NCBI RefSeq assembly: GCF_029318635.1 | Contig: NZ_CP119676.1 | Location: forward strand, 2,121,001 to 2,185,000 | Reading direction: 5' to 3' | Length of the DNA stretch: 64,000 nt | DNA from: Varunaivibrio sulfuroxidans | GTDB taxonomy: Bacteria; Pseudomonadota; Alphaproteobacteria; Rhodospirillales; Magnetovibrionaceae | Part shown: in pieces, positions 31,775-41,357 of the stretch | Layout: every line of letters begins with the position of its first letter | How positions within the stretch are numbered: the stretch's first letter is position 1 | The notes under the pieces: model-generated | Databases searched by the model: none | What the model saw: only the letters and a program-made list of their open reading frames with translations | What the model was told of the DNA's origin: nothing | Program-made: the position numbers and the translations under genes

Positions 31775-32416
31775 ATGAAGGACGAACTGAAAAAACGCAT
31801 CGTCAAGGGACCGGACGGTTTCGAATTCGAAGTCGATCCGATCAATGACTATTATTGCGACGCCGCGCCCAAGGTTCACCCGCCGGTCTATGTCAAGATC
31901 GTCGAAGATTTGTTCAACTGGGCGCGCTCCGAATCGATCTGGATCCTGGGCTTCGGCACCGGCTGCGGGGCCATCGAAATGCGCCCGCTGATGACGCCGC
32001 GCTTCGACGCCTACCGTTTTGGCGTGCAGTGGCGTCCGACCCCGCGCCAGTCGAACTTGTTCATCATTTCGGGTTATCTTTCGGTGAAAACGCTGAAGCG
32101 CGTGATCCGATCCTACGAGCAGATGCAGAGCCCGAAATACGTCATGGGCCTGGGGTCGTGCACGATCAACGGCGGCATGTATTGGGATTCGTACAACACG
32201 ATCAAGCGGCTCGACCAATATTTGCCGGTCGATCTTTATGTGGCGGGCTGCATGCCGCGCCCCGAAGCCCTGCTGAAAGGCTTCGATGATTTGAAAAAGA
32301 TCATCCGCGCCGGCAAGGCCGAGGGGGCCAACCTCTACGCCGAAAACTTCGACTGGTACAAGGCGAACCAGAAGAAGGTCATTCAAGACTGGGACATGCC
32401 CGATTACAACTGGTAG
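31775..32416 (+). CDS. NuoB-like iron-sulfur subunit with one altered ligand
   Basis: 213 residues, NuoB/PSST/HycG family. Expected ligands of the terminal 4Fe-4S cluster are C64, C129 (GLGSCTINGG) and C159 (GCMPRPEAL). Where NuoB has adjacent cysteines (CC-x-IEM) this protein has C64-G65 (GTGCGAIEM), and it also lacks the C-x2-C of hydrogenase small subunits. Either another residue is the fourth ligand or the cluster is three-coordinate or absent. The N-terminus (KVHPPVYVKIVEDLFNWARSESIWIL) is family-typical. It sits between the NuoH- and NuoC-like genes. Confidence 0.9.
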   Translation: MKDELKKRIVKGPDGFEFEVDPINDYYCDAAPKVHPPVYVKIVEDLFNWARSESIWILGFGTGCGAIEMRPLMTPRFDAYRFGVQWRPTPRQSNLFIISGYLSVKTLKRVIRSYEQMQSPKYVMGLGSCTINGGMYWDSYNTIKRLDQYLPVDLYVAGCMPRPEALLKGFDDLKKIIRAGKAEGANLYAENFDWYKANQKKVIQDWDMPDYNW

Positions 32417-32423
32417 GCAAACG

Positions 32424-32954
32424 ATGCGCGCACTTTATAGCAATCTCGGCGAACGTTTCGAGCTGGGCGAACTGACGGTTCAGCGCGAAAATCTGGCGTT
32501 TATCACCGTGCAGCCCCAGCACCTGCGCGCGTTGTCGGTTCATCTGCGCGACCGCGAGGGTTTCACCCATCTCGTCCTCCTGACGGCGGTGGACTGGATC
32601 GAGGACGGCCTTTTCCAACTGACCTATCTTTTGTGCAACCGGGAAACGCGCTGCGACCTTGGATTGCGGGTGATGATCCCCCGTGAAAACGCCACGATGG
32701 AAACCGCTCACGACGTCTGGCCGACCGCGGCGACGTACCAACGCGAACTGTACGAGATGTTCGGCATCGATTTCCCCGGCAGTCCCCGGGTGGACGAACC
32801 CTTTATCCTCGAGGGGTGGACGGACCTGCCCCCCTATCGCCGCGATTTCGACACCAAGAAATTCGCCGAGGAGACCTTCGTCCATCGGCCCGGGCGGGCA
32901 ACGAACGATCCGGCCCAGCACATGAAAAAGCAAATTTATCCGGATGGGACTTGA
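32424..32954 (+). CDS. NuoC-like 30 kDa subunit
   Basis: 176 residues, NuoC/HycE N-terminal domain family. LTAVDWIEDGLFQLTYLL and the signature AATYQRELYEMFGIDFPGSPRVDEPFILEGW, then PPYRRDF, are visible. It is a structural subunit of the peripheral arm that binds the NuoD-like protein. It ends one base before the start of that gene. Confidence 0.92.
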   Translation: MRALYSNLGERFELGELTVQRENLAFITVQPQHLRALSVHLRDREGFTHLVLLTAVDWIEDGLFQLTYLLCNRETRCDLGLRVMIPRENATMETAHDVWPTAATYQRELYEMFGIDFPGSPRVDEPFILEGWTDLPPYRRDFDTKKFAEETFVHRPGRATNDPAQHMKKQIYPDGT

Positions 32955-32955
32955 T

Positions 32956-34134
32956 ATGACCTATTATCAGCCGGACCGCAGTCAATACCCCGTCCCCAAG
33001 GCCGACGGTACGCTCGACATCGATCTCGCGTCGGGGAAGTATCTGAAGCTTTGGCAGGGGCCGCAACACCCCGGCATCACCGGCAACATGTCGCTGGAGC
33101 TGACCGTCTGCGGCGACGAAGTGGTCGAGGCGAAAACCCACGTCGGCTATCTGCACCGCGGCTTCGAAAAGCTGATGGAGCGGCGCACCTTCATCCAATG
33201 CTTTCCGATCGTCTGCCGGATCTGCGTTCCCGAACCCGATTTCAACGAATACTGTTACGCCGCGGCGGTCGAGGAACTGGCCGGGATCGAGGTCCCCGAG
33301 CGGGCCAACTGGATCCGCGCCTTGATCCTCGAAATGGGGCGGGTCAACAGCTACATGATGTACCTGGGCGGGCAGGCCGGCAGTTTCGGCCTCGGCGTCA
33401 TCGGCCAGTGGACGACCTACGCGCGCGATCTGATGCTGGATCGTTTCGAGGAACTGACCGGGGCGCGCATCTACCACATGTTCATCCTGCCCGGCGGCGT
33501 GCGCGACGGCCTGCCCGACGGATTCGCGGGCCGGCTCGAAGAAACCCTGCGGGAGATCGAGGAGATCTTGAAGGACGTCCACGAAGTGATGTTCCGCAAC
33601 GCCGTATTCAAAAAGCGCGCCGTCGGCGTCGGCTACATCGACCCGGTGCTGATCGAGCCTTATGGCGTCACCGGACCCAATGCGCGCGCCGCCGGCGTCG
33701 CCAAGGACGTGCGCAGGGACCAGCCCTATCTGGTCTATCCCGAATTGGATTTCGAGCCCGTCGTCGGTCGTGATTCCGACATTTATGCGCGCGCCGACGT
33801 GCGCCGCCGCGATGTCGTGATGTCGATCGATCTGATCCGCCAGATCATGGCCAAGATGCCCAACCATGGGCCGCTGATGACCAAACTGCCCAACGTGCTG
33901 CATTGGAAAATCCCGCGCGGCGAGACCTATATCCGCGGCGAATGTTCGCGCGGCGAGTACGGCTATTACTTGGTCACCGACGGTAGCGGCTATCCGCGCC
34001 GCGTCAATGTCCGCGGGCCGTCGTACACCCACGCCGTCGCCCTACTCGAACGGTTGATCGTCAACGTCAACATTTCCGATGTGGCGGGGCTGATGGTCTC
34101 GCTGCACACCTATCCACCCGAGATCGAGAGATAG
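32956..34134 (+). CDS. NuoD-like/degenerate [NiFe]-hydrogenase large-subunit protein
   Basis: 392 residues, 49 kDa/NuoD/HycE family. The N-terminus has GPQHPG (His38). A C87-x2-C90 pair (IVCRICVPEPDFNEY) occupies the place of the hydrogenase L1 motif. The C-terminus ends SDVAGLMVSLHTYPPEIER with no DPC-x2-C-x2-H L2 motif, so a NiFe centre is not supported. It therefore resembles the degenerate subunits of Mbx/Mbs-type complexes or NuoD rather than a hydrogenase. The electron acceptor (quinone, polysulfide or other) is open. ATG 32956 is used; an ATG at 32944 overlaps NuoC. Confidence 0.88.
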   Translation: MTYYQPDRSQYPVPKADGTLDIDLASGKYLKLWQGPQHPGITGNMSLELTVCGDEVVEAKTHVGYLHRGFEKLMERRTFIQCFPIVCRICVPEPDFNEYCYAAAVEELAGIEVPERANWIRALILEMGRVNSYMMYLGGQAGSFGLGVIGQWTTYARDLMLDRFEELTGARIYHMFILPGGVRDGLPDGFAGRLEETLREIEEILKDVHEVMFRNAVFKKRAVGVGYIDPVLIEPYGVTGPNARAAGVAKDVRRDQPYLVYPELDFEPVVGRDSDIYARADVRRRDVVMSIDLIRQIMAKMPNHGPLMTKLPNVLHWKIPRGETYIRGECSRGEYGYYLVTDGSGYPRRVNVRGPSYTHAVALLERLIVNVNISDVAGLMVSLHTYPPEIER

Positions 34135-34136
34135 TG

Positions 34137-35939
34137 ATGAGCATACGCGACGTTCTCTCCCCCTTTAGCGCGTGGAAAAACCTGCTGCGCGATCCGGTGA
34201 CGATCCCCGATCCGATCAACGATCGCCCGGGCGCGCCGCGCTATCGCGGTTTTCATCAAAACGACATCAAAAAGTGTATCGGTTGCGGAACATGCGAGGC
34301 GATCTGTCAAAACGGCGCCATCGACATGCTTCCGGTCGAGGGGATCGCTGCCCAAGAGGGCGATTCGGGATTGCGTCCGCGCATCGACTATGGCCGGTGC
34401 TGCTGGTGCGCGTTGTGCGTCGATATTTGCATGACCGGGTCGCTGAGCATGTCCAACGCCTATCAGTGGGTGGATGCGGACCCCGACGCCTTCCGCTTTA
34501 CCCCGGGCGTCGATAAAAAACCCTGGGACGACGCCGCGCTGGGCTATCGCCGCCCCGAGGGCCATCGCCTCAATTTGCACGCGCGCATCCCCATGGGCGA
34601 ACTTGAACCCGATGTGCGGATCTCGTCGTTCGCCGAGATCGTCGATGGCTATTCCGTCGCCGAGGCCAAGCTCGAGGCCGACCGCTGCGTCGCCTGCGGC
34701 CTGTGCATCGCCACTTGCCCCGCCCACATGTCGATTCCCGACTACATCGCCGCGGTGCGCGCCGGCGATTACGAACTGGGCCTGAAACTGCTTTATGAAA
34801 CCAACCCGTTTTCCCAGGTCTGCGGGCGAGTCTGCACGCATAAATGCGAAACGGTTTGCGCCGCCCAATACGACGGCGATCCGATCGCCATTCGCTGGCT
34901 CAAACGCCATATCACCGATCAGGTGCCGTACGAAAAATACGTCGATATCATCGGCCCCCCCGCGCCGACGACGGGCAAGACCGTCGCGGTGGTCGGCTCC
35001 GGCCCGGCGGGCTTGACCGCGGCCTACGACCTGGCGCGCCTGGGTCATAAAGTGATCGTCTACGAGGCCCTGAACAAGCCGGGCGGCATGCCGCGCTACG
35101 GCATTCCCGAATACCGCCTGCCCTATGATGCGATGGATCGCGAGATCGCCGTGATCGTCGCCCAGGGCGTCGAAATCCGCTGCAACAGCCGGATCGGCGC
35201 CGATATCTCGATGGCGCAATTGCATGGGAACCACGACGCCGTGGTCCTGTCGATCGGGCTGCACCTGGGGCGCTCGACCCGCATCCCCGGGGCCGACCAT
35301 CCCGGCGTCGCCAAGGCGGTGGACCTGTTGCGCGCCATCACCGACGGCGAGACCATCGACGTGCCGCGCCAAGCCGTGGTGATCGGCGGCGGCAATGTCG
35401 CCATGGACATCGCGCGCAGCGTCGCGCGGCTGCAAAAGCTGAACTACGGCGACGTCAAAGTGACGGTCACCGCCCTGGAAGACCGGGAACATTTCCTCGC
35501 CGACCCGGACGAAGTGAAGGAGTGCGGCGAAGAAGACATAGAGATTTGCGATGCCCGCGGTCCCCAGGAAATGGTGATCGACGAGGCCGGAAACCTGCGC
35601 GGCCTAAAAACCTGGCGGGTGCGCGCCATCTTCGACGACCAGGGCCGCTTCGCCCCCAGTTACGACGAAAGCGACGAGAAAATCCACGAAGGGGAGATGG
35701 TCATCGAGGCCATTGGCCAAGCCTCCGACGTGAGCCTGTTGGGACAGGACCTGACGGAAGCGCTGCAATGGAACCGGGGACGGATCGCGGTGGACGGCGA
35801 CGGGCGGACCTCCGTACCCTGGTTGTGGGCGGGCGGCGACTGCGTCAACGGCCCGGACGTCGTTCACGCCGTGGCCGACGGCCACCGCGTCGCCAAAAGC
35901 ATCGATCGCGCCCTCATGCGACAGGAGGCCAAGATATGA
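34137..35939 (+). CDS. NuoI-like ferredoxin fused to GltD-type FAD/NAD(P)H oxidoreductase
   Basis: 600 residues. The N-terminus has two NuoI-like 4Fe-4S motifs (CIGCGTCEAIC near 48-58; C-x2-C-x2-C-x3-C within CCWCALCVDIC near 89-99). Next is the DPYD/GltD helical domain with two more clusters (CVACGLCIATC near 185-195; C-x3-C-x3-C-x3-C in VCGRVCTHKCETVC near 230-242). Then come FAD (VAVVGSGPAGLTAAYDLA) and nucleotide (AVVIGGGNVAMDIARS) Rossmann motifs. It could take electrons from NAD(P)H, replacing NuoEFG, and pass them to the NuoB-like subunit. It starts 2 bases after the NuoD-like gene and overlaps the next one by ATGA. Confidence 0.9.
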   Translation: MSIRDVLSPFSAWKNLLRDPVTIPDPINDRPGAPRYRGFHQNDIKKCIGCGTCEAICQNGAIDMLPVEGIAAQEGDSGLRPRIDYGRCCWCALCVDICMTGSLSMSNAYQWVDADPDAFRFTPGVDKKPWDDAALGYRRPEGHRLNLHARIPMGELEPDVRISSFAEIVDGYSVAEAKLEADRCVACGLCIATCPAHMSIPDYIAAVRAGDYELGLKLLYETNPFSQVCGRVCTHKCETVCAAQYDGDPIAIRWLKRHITDQVPYEKYVDIIGPPAPTTGKTVAVVGSGPAGLTAAYDLARLGHKVIVYEALNKPGGMPRYGIPEYRLPYDAMDREIAVIVAQGVEIRCNSRIGADISMAQLHGNHDAVVLSIGLHLGRSTRIPGADHPGVAKAVDLLRAITDGETIDVPRQAVVIGGGNVAMDIARSVARLQKLNYGDVKVTVTALEDREHFLADPDEVKECGEEDIEICDARGPQEMVIDEAGNLRGLKTWRVRAIFDDQGRFAPSYDESDEKIHEGEMVIEAIGQASDVSLLGQDLTEALQWNRGRIAVDGDGRTSVPWLWAGGDCVNGPDVVHAVADGHRVAKSIDRALMRQEAKI

Positions 35940-36433
35940 CCGGCGGTCACGGATATGATAAGCTTAAGCCATTGACAAAATTGAAAGATATTTTGGATGT
36001 GGCGACGGAGTTTGAGCGTACCGCGCGGGATTTTTATGCCGATCTGATCCCCAAGGTCGGCAAGAACCTCCGCTATCTGGTGGAAGACCTGGCGGCGGAA
36101 GAACAACGTCACCTGGATCTGTTTTCCGGGTTGGCGCAGCGGAGCGACCTGGAACAGACGTTAAGCGCACAAATCGAGCGCCCGGCCAGCGACCGCAAAT
36201 TCTCCGATTGCGTCCATCTGCCCGACCTGGGGGAACATCCCGACGATCAGGCGGTGTTGCAATACGCCCTGATGCGCGAACATGCCGCCATGGAGCAATA
36301 TCACGCCCTGGCGCAAAGCACGCCAAGCGGCCCGGTTCAGGACCTGTTCACCTATTTAGCCAATGAAGAGACCAAGCACAAAAACGAACTCGAAGCGCTT
36401 TATTACGAGATCGTTCACAGTGGCGGCGTCTGA
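35936..36433 (+). CDS. Ferritin-like (rubrerythrin-type) di-iron protein
   Basis: 165 residues. A four-helix bundle with two E...E-x2-H half-sites (ATEFERTARDFY..AAEEQRHLDLF and REHAAMEQYH..NEETKHKNELE). There is no rubredoxin domain and no signal peptide. Rubrerythrin-like proteins reduce peroxide or handle iron. Here it is the last gene of the redox complex operon, overlapping the fusion gene by four bases, so protection or maintenance of the iron-sulfur clusters is a fair inference. Confidence 0.82.
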   Translation: MTGGHGYDKLKPLTKLKDILDVATEFERTARDFYADLIPKVGKNLRYLVEDLAAEEQRHLDLFSGLAQRSDLEQTLSAQIERPASDRKFSDCVHLPDLGEHPDDQAVLQYALMREHAAMEQYHALAQSTPSGPVQDLFTYLANEETKHKNELEALYYEIVHSGGV

Positions 36434-36663
36434 GGGCGCCCCCAAAAATTTTGGCGTGATCACGTGAATTTGATCCGGAATCCCCCTGTATTCGAGGTAT
36501 CTTTCCGTGGTGTTTTTTGCTAACACGCTCAATCACATTAATAATTTCTCGGGACCAGCCCCTTAAGAGCGGTTTTCCGCGCATGCGGACCGTCAATAGC
36601 TCTTGATATGGTCATAAAAATATACGTACCGTACCGCAACACAGGTTCTTGAAAGGTGATGCC

Positions 36664-37866
36664 GTGGTTTTAGATTCCTCGCGACGTTTCGCCGCGGTGT
36701 TCGTCCTCGCGCTCGCCTCCGCATTCGCCCTTGAGCCGGCGATATCCTCCGCTCAAATGCCCCAAAAGCCACCACCACCGGTTTCCGTGATAACCGTCGA
36801 GGTGCGTCCGGTGCCGCTGGTCGATATCCTGCCGGGCCGAACGGTGGCATACGGTAGGGCTGAGGTTCGCCCGCAGGTCGCGGGCTTGATTCAAAAAAGG
36901 TTGTTCGAGGAAGGATCGAACGTGCACGCCGGGCAGCCGCTCTACCGCATCGACCCGGACACATACCGGGCCGCGGTAGATGTGGCGCAGGCGGACGTCG
37001 CCAAGTCCCGAGCCAGCTACGCCTCAAGCCAAAAAAAGTTGGAACGTTACAAATCGCTCCTGCGCACCCAGGCCGTCAGTCGGCAAGTCTATGATGACGC
37101 CGTCGCCGCGGTAGCCCAGGACCGCGCCGGTCTTGATGCAGCCCAGGCGCATCTCGAGACGGCAAAGATCAATCTGCGGCGCACGACCATCACCGCCCCG
37201 ATAACCGGCCTGATCGGCCGTTCCGAGGTCACCGAAGGCGGTTTGGTGACGGCCGATCAGGCCACGCCGCTGGCCACCATCACGGCGTTGGACCCGATTT
37301 ATGTCGATCTTACCGAATCGAACACCAGGGTGCTGGACCTGAGAGAAAAGATCGCTCGCGGCATCGTCGAAAAGACGCCGAGCGTTCCCGTGACCCTTCT
37401 TCTCGACAGCCAAGGCACGGTATACGCCCACAAGGGCATTTTGCAATTTTCCGAGGCGGTGGTCGATCCGAGTACGGGCACGGTTGGTTCACGCGCCGTT
37501 TTCCCCAATCCCGACCATGTTTTGTTGCCGGGCATGTTCGTGCGTGCCGAAGTCAGCCGGGGGGTCGTCCCCAAGGGCGCTCTAATTCCGCAAAAAGCGG
37601 TCGTGCGGACACCGGACGGATCTCCTTATGTGTGGGTCGTCGGCGATGGCGACACCATCGCGCGGCGCGACGTGACCATCGAACGGGCAATCGGGGAAAA
37701 TTGGCTTGTTACCGGGGGCGTGACGTCCGGGGACAGGGTCGTCGTCGATGGCGCGATGAATGTCGCGGTGGGCGCCAAGGTGACCGTGCATGATCTGGCG
37801 ACCAAGGCGCTCACGCCCCCCACATCCGAGTCCGCCGCCGCGCACTCAACCCTCACGCCGCGCTGA
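36664..37866 (+). CDS. RND efflux periplasmic adaptor (AcrA/MexA-like)
   Basis: 400 residues. The start is GTG 36664 with AAGGTG five bases upstream, giving a signal peptide (RRFAAVFVLALASAFALEPAISSA) without a lipobox. It has a lipoyl/hairpin region (VRPQVAGLIQKRLFEEGSNVHAGQPLYRIDPDTYRA, alpha-hairpin to about residue 165), a beta-barrel (ITALDPIYVDLTES) and a membrane-proximal domain. It links the inner membrane pump to an outer membrane channel. No TolC-like gene and no adjacent repressor are present. Confidence 0.94.
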   Translation: MVLDSSRRFAAVFVLALASAFALEPAISSAQMPQKPPPPVSVITVEVRPVPLVDILPGRTVAYGRAEVRPQVAGLIQKRLFEEGSNVHAGQPLYRIDPDTYRAAVDVAQADVAKSRASYASSQKKLERYKSLLRTQAVSRQVYDDAVAAVAQDRAGLDAAQAHLETAKINLRRTTITAPITGLIGRSEVTEGGLVTADQATPLATITALDPIYVDLTESNTRVLDLREKIARGIVEKTPSVPVTLLLDSQGTVYAHKGILQFSEAVVDPSTGTVGSRAVFPNPDHVLLPGMFVRAEVSRGVVPKGALIPQKAVVRTPDGSPYVWVVGDGDTIARRDVTIERAIGENWLVTGGVTSGDRVVVDGAMNVAVGAKVTVHDLATKALTPPTSESAAAHSTLTPR

Positions 37867-37892
37867 GTGCGGCGCCGCAATAGGATCGTCGC

Positions 37893-40800
37893 ATGGGTAA
37901 GTTTTTTATAGATCGCCCGGTGTTCGCGTGGGTTGTCGCTCTTGTCATTATGTTGGCGGGGGGCTTGGCCCTGTTGCGGTTGCCGATCGAACAGTACCCG
38001 GCGATTGCCCCGCCGTCGGTCAAGATTACCGCGGCATATCCCGGCGCGTCGGCGCAAACGGTCGAAAACGCGGTGACACAGGTTATCGAACAGCAGATGA
38101 ACGGCCTCGATCATTTGCGTTATATGTCGTCCACCAGCAGCGCCAACGGGGTTGCCGAGATTACCCTGACGTTCAATCCCGACGCCGATCCGGACATCGC
38201 CCAAGTCCAGGTGCAGAACAAACTGCAACTGGCGATCCCCAGTCTGCCCGCCGAGGTTCAGCGCCAGGGAATTAAGGTCGCCAAGGCGAACAACAGCTTC
38301 CTTATGGTGGTCGGTTTCGTCTCGCCGGACGGCGGTATGACCCAGGGCGATATCGCCGATTACGTAGCGAGCAATTTGCTCGATCCCCTGAGCCGAGTCG
38401 ATGGTGTCGGCGAAGTGCGGCTGTTCGGCGCCAAGCACGCCATGCGTATCTGGCTCGATCCCAATAAGCTGCTCAGCTTCGGCCTCACCACGACCGAGGT
38501 CGAGGCCGCGATCCGCGCCCAAAACACGGAGGTTTCCGCCGGCCAGTTGGGTGGCGCCCCGGCGGTTAAGGGTCAGCAGATCAATGCCCCGATCATTGCC
38601 CTGAGCCGTCTGAAGACGGCGCGGGAATTTGGCAATATTCTGATCCGCGTCAACCCCGATGGCGCACGAATACGCCTGCGCGACGTGGCGCGGATCGAGG
38701 TCGGCGCGGAAAGTTACCAGATTCATGCCAAGTACAATGGCGCGCCCGCCGCCGGACTCGGGATATCCTTGGCGACCGGGGCCAACGCCCTAAATACCGC
38801 CAAGGCGATACGGGCGCGCGTCGATGAATTGAAGACCTTTTTCCCAAAAAGCCTGGAAGTCATTTATCCCTACGACACCACGCCGTTCGTCAGGGTTTCG
38901 ATCACCGAGGTGTTCAAAACCCTGGGCGAGGCGGTGGTCCTGGTTTTCTTGGTCATGTTTCTTTTCCTGCAAAACCTTCGTGCGACGCTGATCCCGACCA
39001 TCGCCGTGCCGGTGGTCTTGCTGGGCGCGTTCGGCATTCTTTCCGCCTTCGGCTTCACCATCAACACCTTGACCATGTTCGGCATGGTCTTGGCCATCGG
39101 CCTTCTGGTTGACGACGCCATCGTGGTGGTGGAAAACGTCGAGCGGGTGATGAGCGAGGATGGTCTCTCGCCGCGCGAGGCGACGCGCAAATCCATGGAT
39201 CAAATCACCGGCGCCCTGATCGGCATCGCCCTGGTGCTGTCCGCGGTGTTTGTGCCGATGGTTTTTTTTGGCGGCTCGGTGGGAGCGATCTATCGTCAAT
39301 TCGCCATCACCATCGTCTCGGCGATGCTCTTGTCCGTGGTCGTCGCCCTGACGTTGACCCCGGCGTTGTGCGCTACCATGCTCAAGCCCGTGCACGGTGA
39401 CGCCTATCGAAAACGGGGGGCGTTCGGTTGGTTCAACCGCGCCTTTGACCGCTCCAGCCGTTTTTATCGCGACAGCGTCGGCCATGTGATCGGACGGCGG
39501 GTGCGTTATTTGATTGTCTATGTTTTGATTGTGTCGGCGCTGGGGGTGGCCTTGATGCGGTTGCCGACGGGGTTCCTGCCCAACGAGGACCAGGGGATCA
39601 TGTTTTCGATGGTCCAACTTCCCCCGGGGGCGTCCCAGGAACGCACCGACGCCGTTTTGACGCAAATCGAGCGGCATTTTCGCAAGGACGAGGCGAAAAC
39701 GGTCGCCGGTGTGTTCACGGTATCGGGCTTCAGCTTCTCCGGTAGCGGCCAAAATATGGGGATCGCCTTCGTTAAATTGCGCGACTGGTCGCAGCGCACG
39801 ACGCCGCAAACCAGCATCAAAGCGATCATCGGGCGGGCCATGGCGGCCTATGCCCATATCCAGGATGCACGCGCTTTCGCTTTTTCCCCGCCGGCGATCA
39901 CCCAGTTGGGCAACGCCACCGGGTTCGACCTTCAATTGCTCGACCGCGGCGGCCTCGGCCACGACGCCTTGTTGAAGGCGCGCAATCAGATGCTGGGCAT
40001 GGCCGCCCGTTCACCGCTGTTGGTCGGCGTGCGGCCCAACGGAATGAGCGACACGCCGCAATTCCATCTTCTGATCGACCAGGAAAAGGCGGGCGCGCTG
40101 GGAGTCTCCCTGAGCGATGTGAACGCCACCCTGTCAACCGCATGGGGGGGGACCTATGTGGACGATTTTATGGAAAATGGTAAAATCAAGAGGGTCTATA
40201 TGCAGGGCGAGGCCTCGGCCCGAATGATGCCCGCGGACCTGGACAAGTGGTACGTGCGCAACGCGCGCGGCAAGATGGTGCCGTTCTCGGCGTTCACCAG
40301 CGTGCAGTGGCGTTCGGGCTCGCCCCGTTTGGAGCGCTATAACGGGACGCCATCGATGGAAATTCTCGGCTCTCCGGCGCCCGGCGTCAGCTCCGGGCAA
40401 GCGATGGCCGCAATCGAGCAAATCGCCGCAAAATTGCCGCCCGGCATCAGTTATGGATGGACCGGCTTGTCTCTTGAGGAGCGCATGTCCACGTCGCAGG
40501 CTCCGGCGCTTTACGGCCTGTCGTTGATCGTGGTGTTCTTGTGTTTGGCCGCTCTGTACGAAAGTTGGACGATACCGGTATCGGTGATGCTGGTGGTGCC
40601 GCTCGGCGTATTGGGCGCGGTGCTGGCGTCACTGTTCCGGGGCCTGCCCGATGACGTGTACTTCCAAGTCGGACTGCTGACAACCATCGGCCTGTCGGCG
40701 AAAAACGCCATCTTGATCGTCGAATTCGCCCGTCGTCTTTACGATGGGGGCATGGATCTTCTGGAGGCCACAAAGGAGGCCGCCCGGCAGCGGTTGCGGC

Positions 40801-41033
40801 CCATCGTCATGACCTCGATGGCCTTTATCCTTGGCGTTTTGCCGTTGGCGATCAGCACCGGGGCGGGGGCCGGCGGGCGGATCGCCATCGGCACCAGCGT
40901 CATGGGGGGTATGATCTCCGCGACCATTTTGGCGGTCTTCTTCGTCCCCTTGTTTTTCTCTTTGGTCGTGCGTCTCTTCGCTCGAAAACGGGATCGCCGG
41001 GATGTTCCTCCGTCCGGCGATGGCGTCGCCTGA
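37893..41033 (+). CDS. RND multidrug efflux transporter (AcrB/MexB-like, HAE1)
   Basis: 1046 residues, full length. It starts [33 protein letters not shown], the HAE1 signature. The proton-relay Asp pair is in [16 protein letters not shown]. Two large periplasmic loops and 12 membrane helices are apparent, with repeat symmetry (second half LKARNQ..., [17 protein letters not shown]). It is a proton-driven exporter of hydrophobic compounds, starting 26 bases after the adaptor. Substrates cannot be predicted. Confidence 0.96.
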   Translation: MGKFFIDRPVFAWVVALVIMLAGGLALLRLPIEQYPAIAPPSVKITAAYPGASAQTVENAVTQVIEQQMNGLDHLRYMSSTSSANGVAEITLTFNPDADPDIAQVQVQNKLQLAIPSLPAEVQRQGIKVAKANNSFLMVVGFVSPDGGMTQGDIADYVASNLLDPLSRVDGVGEVRLFGAKHAMRIWLDPNKLLSFGLTTTEVEAAIRAQNTEVSAGQLGGAPAVKGQQINAPIIALSRLKTAREFGNILIRVNPDGARIRLRDVARIEVGAESYQIHAKYNGAPAAGLGISLATGANALNTAKAIRARVDELKTFFPKSLEVIYPYDTTPFVRVSITEVFKTLGEAVVLVFLVMFLFLQNLRATLIPTIAVPVVLLGAFGILSAFGFTINTLTMFGMVLAIGLLVDDAIVVVENVERVMSEDGLSPREATRKSMDQITGALIGIALVLSAVFVPMVFFGGSVGAIYRQFAITIVSAMLLSVVVALTLTPALCATMLKPVHGDAYRKRGAFGWFNRAFDRSSRFYRDSVGHVIGRRVRYLIVYVLIVSALGVALMRLPTGFLPNEDQGIMFSMVQLPPGASQERTDAVLTQIERHFRKDEAKTVAGVFTVSGFSFSGSGQNMGIAFVKLRDWSQRTTPQTSIKAIIGRAMAAYAHIQDARAFAFSPPAITQLGNATGFDLQLLDRGGLGHDALLKARNQMLGMAARSPLLVGVRPNGMSDTPQFHLLIDQEKAGALGVSLSDVNATLSTAWGGTYVDDFMENGKIKRVYMQGEASARMMPADLDKWYVRNARGKMVPFSAFTSVQWRSGSPRLERYNGTPSMEILGSPAPGVSSGQAMAAIEQIAAKLPPGISYGWTGLSLEERMSTSQAPALYGLSLIVVFLCLAALYESWTIPVSVMLVVPLGVLGAVLASLFRGLPDDVYFQVGLLTTIGLSAKNAILIVEFARRLYDGGMDLLEATKEAARQRLRPIVMTSMAFILGVLPLAISTGAGAGGRIAIGTSVMGGMISATILAVFFVPLFFSLVVRLFARKRDRRDVPPSGDGVA

Positions 41034-41357
41034 AACCCGGTGGCGACGCCACGATATGGCGTAGTCGCGCGTTTCGTTAGGACTTCGCTCCTCTGCGGTA
41101 CGTTCGCGCCGCTATTGCAAACGCAAAAGCGACCAAAATTACAAATTTTTGCTGCTTTATCCGTCGAGATCGCCATCGTGATCTCCACGTTTCGTCATCC
41201 TGTCTTCGCCATTGAAATGGTCCTTTTTAAGGGCGGCTAAAAAAGTAGCAAAAAGTGGCGTCGGCTCCCACATGAAAGGAGATTGAAAATTTTCCGCTTA
41301 AGGCCGATGCGTGACGGTCGGATGTGGCGGCTGGTCGTAATGACCGCAGGAGCGTAC
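41034..41357 (+). promoter_or_regulatory. Intergenic region with duplicated Hpt leader
   Basis: 324 bases without a gene. Bases 41240-41357 repeat the elements seen before the first Hpt gene: AAAAAAGTAGCAAAAAG, then CTCCCACAT and an AGGAG ribosome site before ATG 41358. The rest shows no recognised feature. Confidence 0.5.

Noticed and set aside
31775..34134. Membrane-bound [NiFe] hydrogenase (Mbh/formate hydrogenlyase) interpretation
   Set aside because: The NuoD-like protein lacks the C-terminal L2 cysteines and the NuoB-like protein lacks the C-x2-C of hydrogenase small subunits; no hyp maturation genes are in the window.
31205..35492. Long minus-strand frames (about 390-460 residues) opposite the NuoB/NuoD/GltD-like genes
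   Set aside because: Shadow frames: low-complexity Asp/His/Arg/Gly composition and complete overlap with clear genes.
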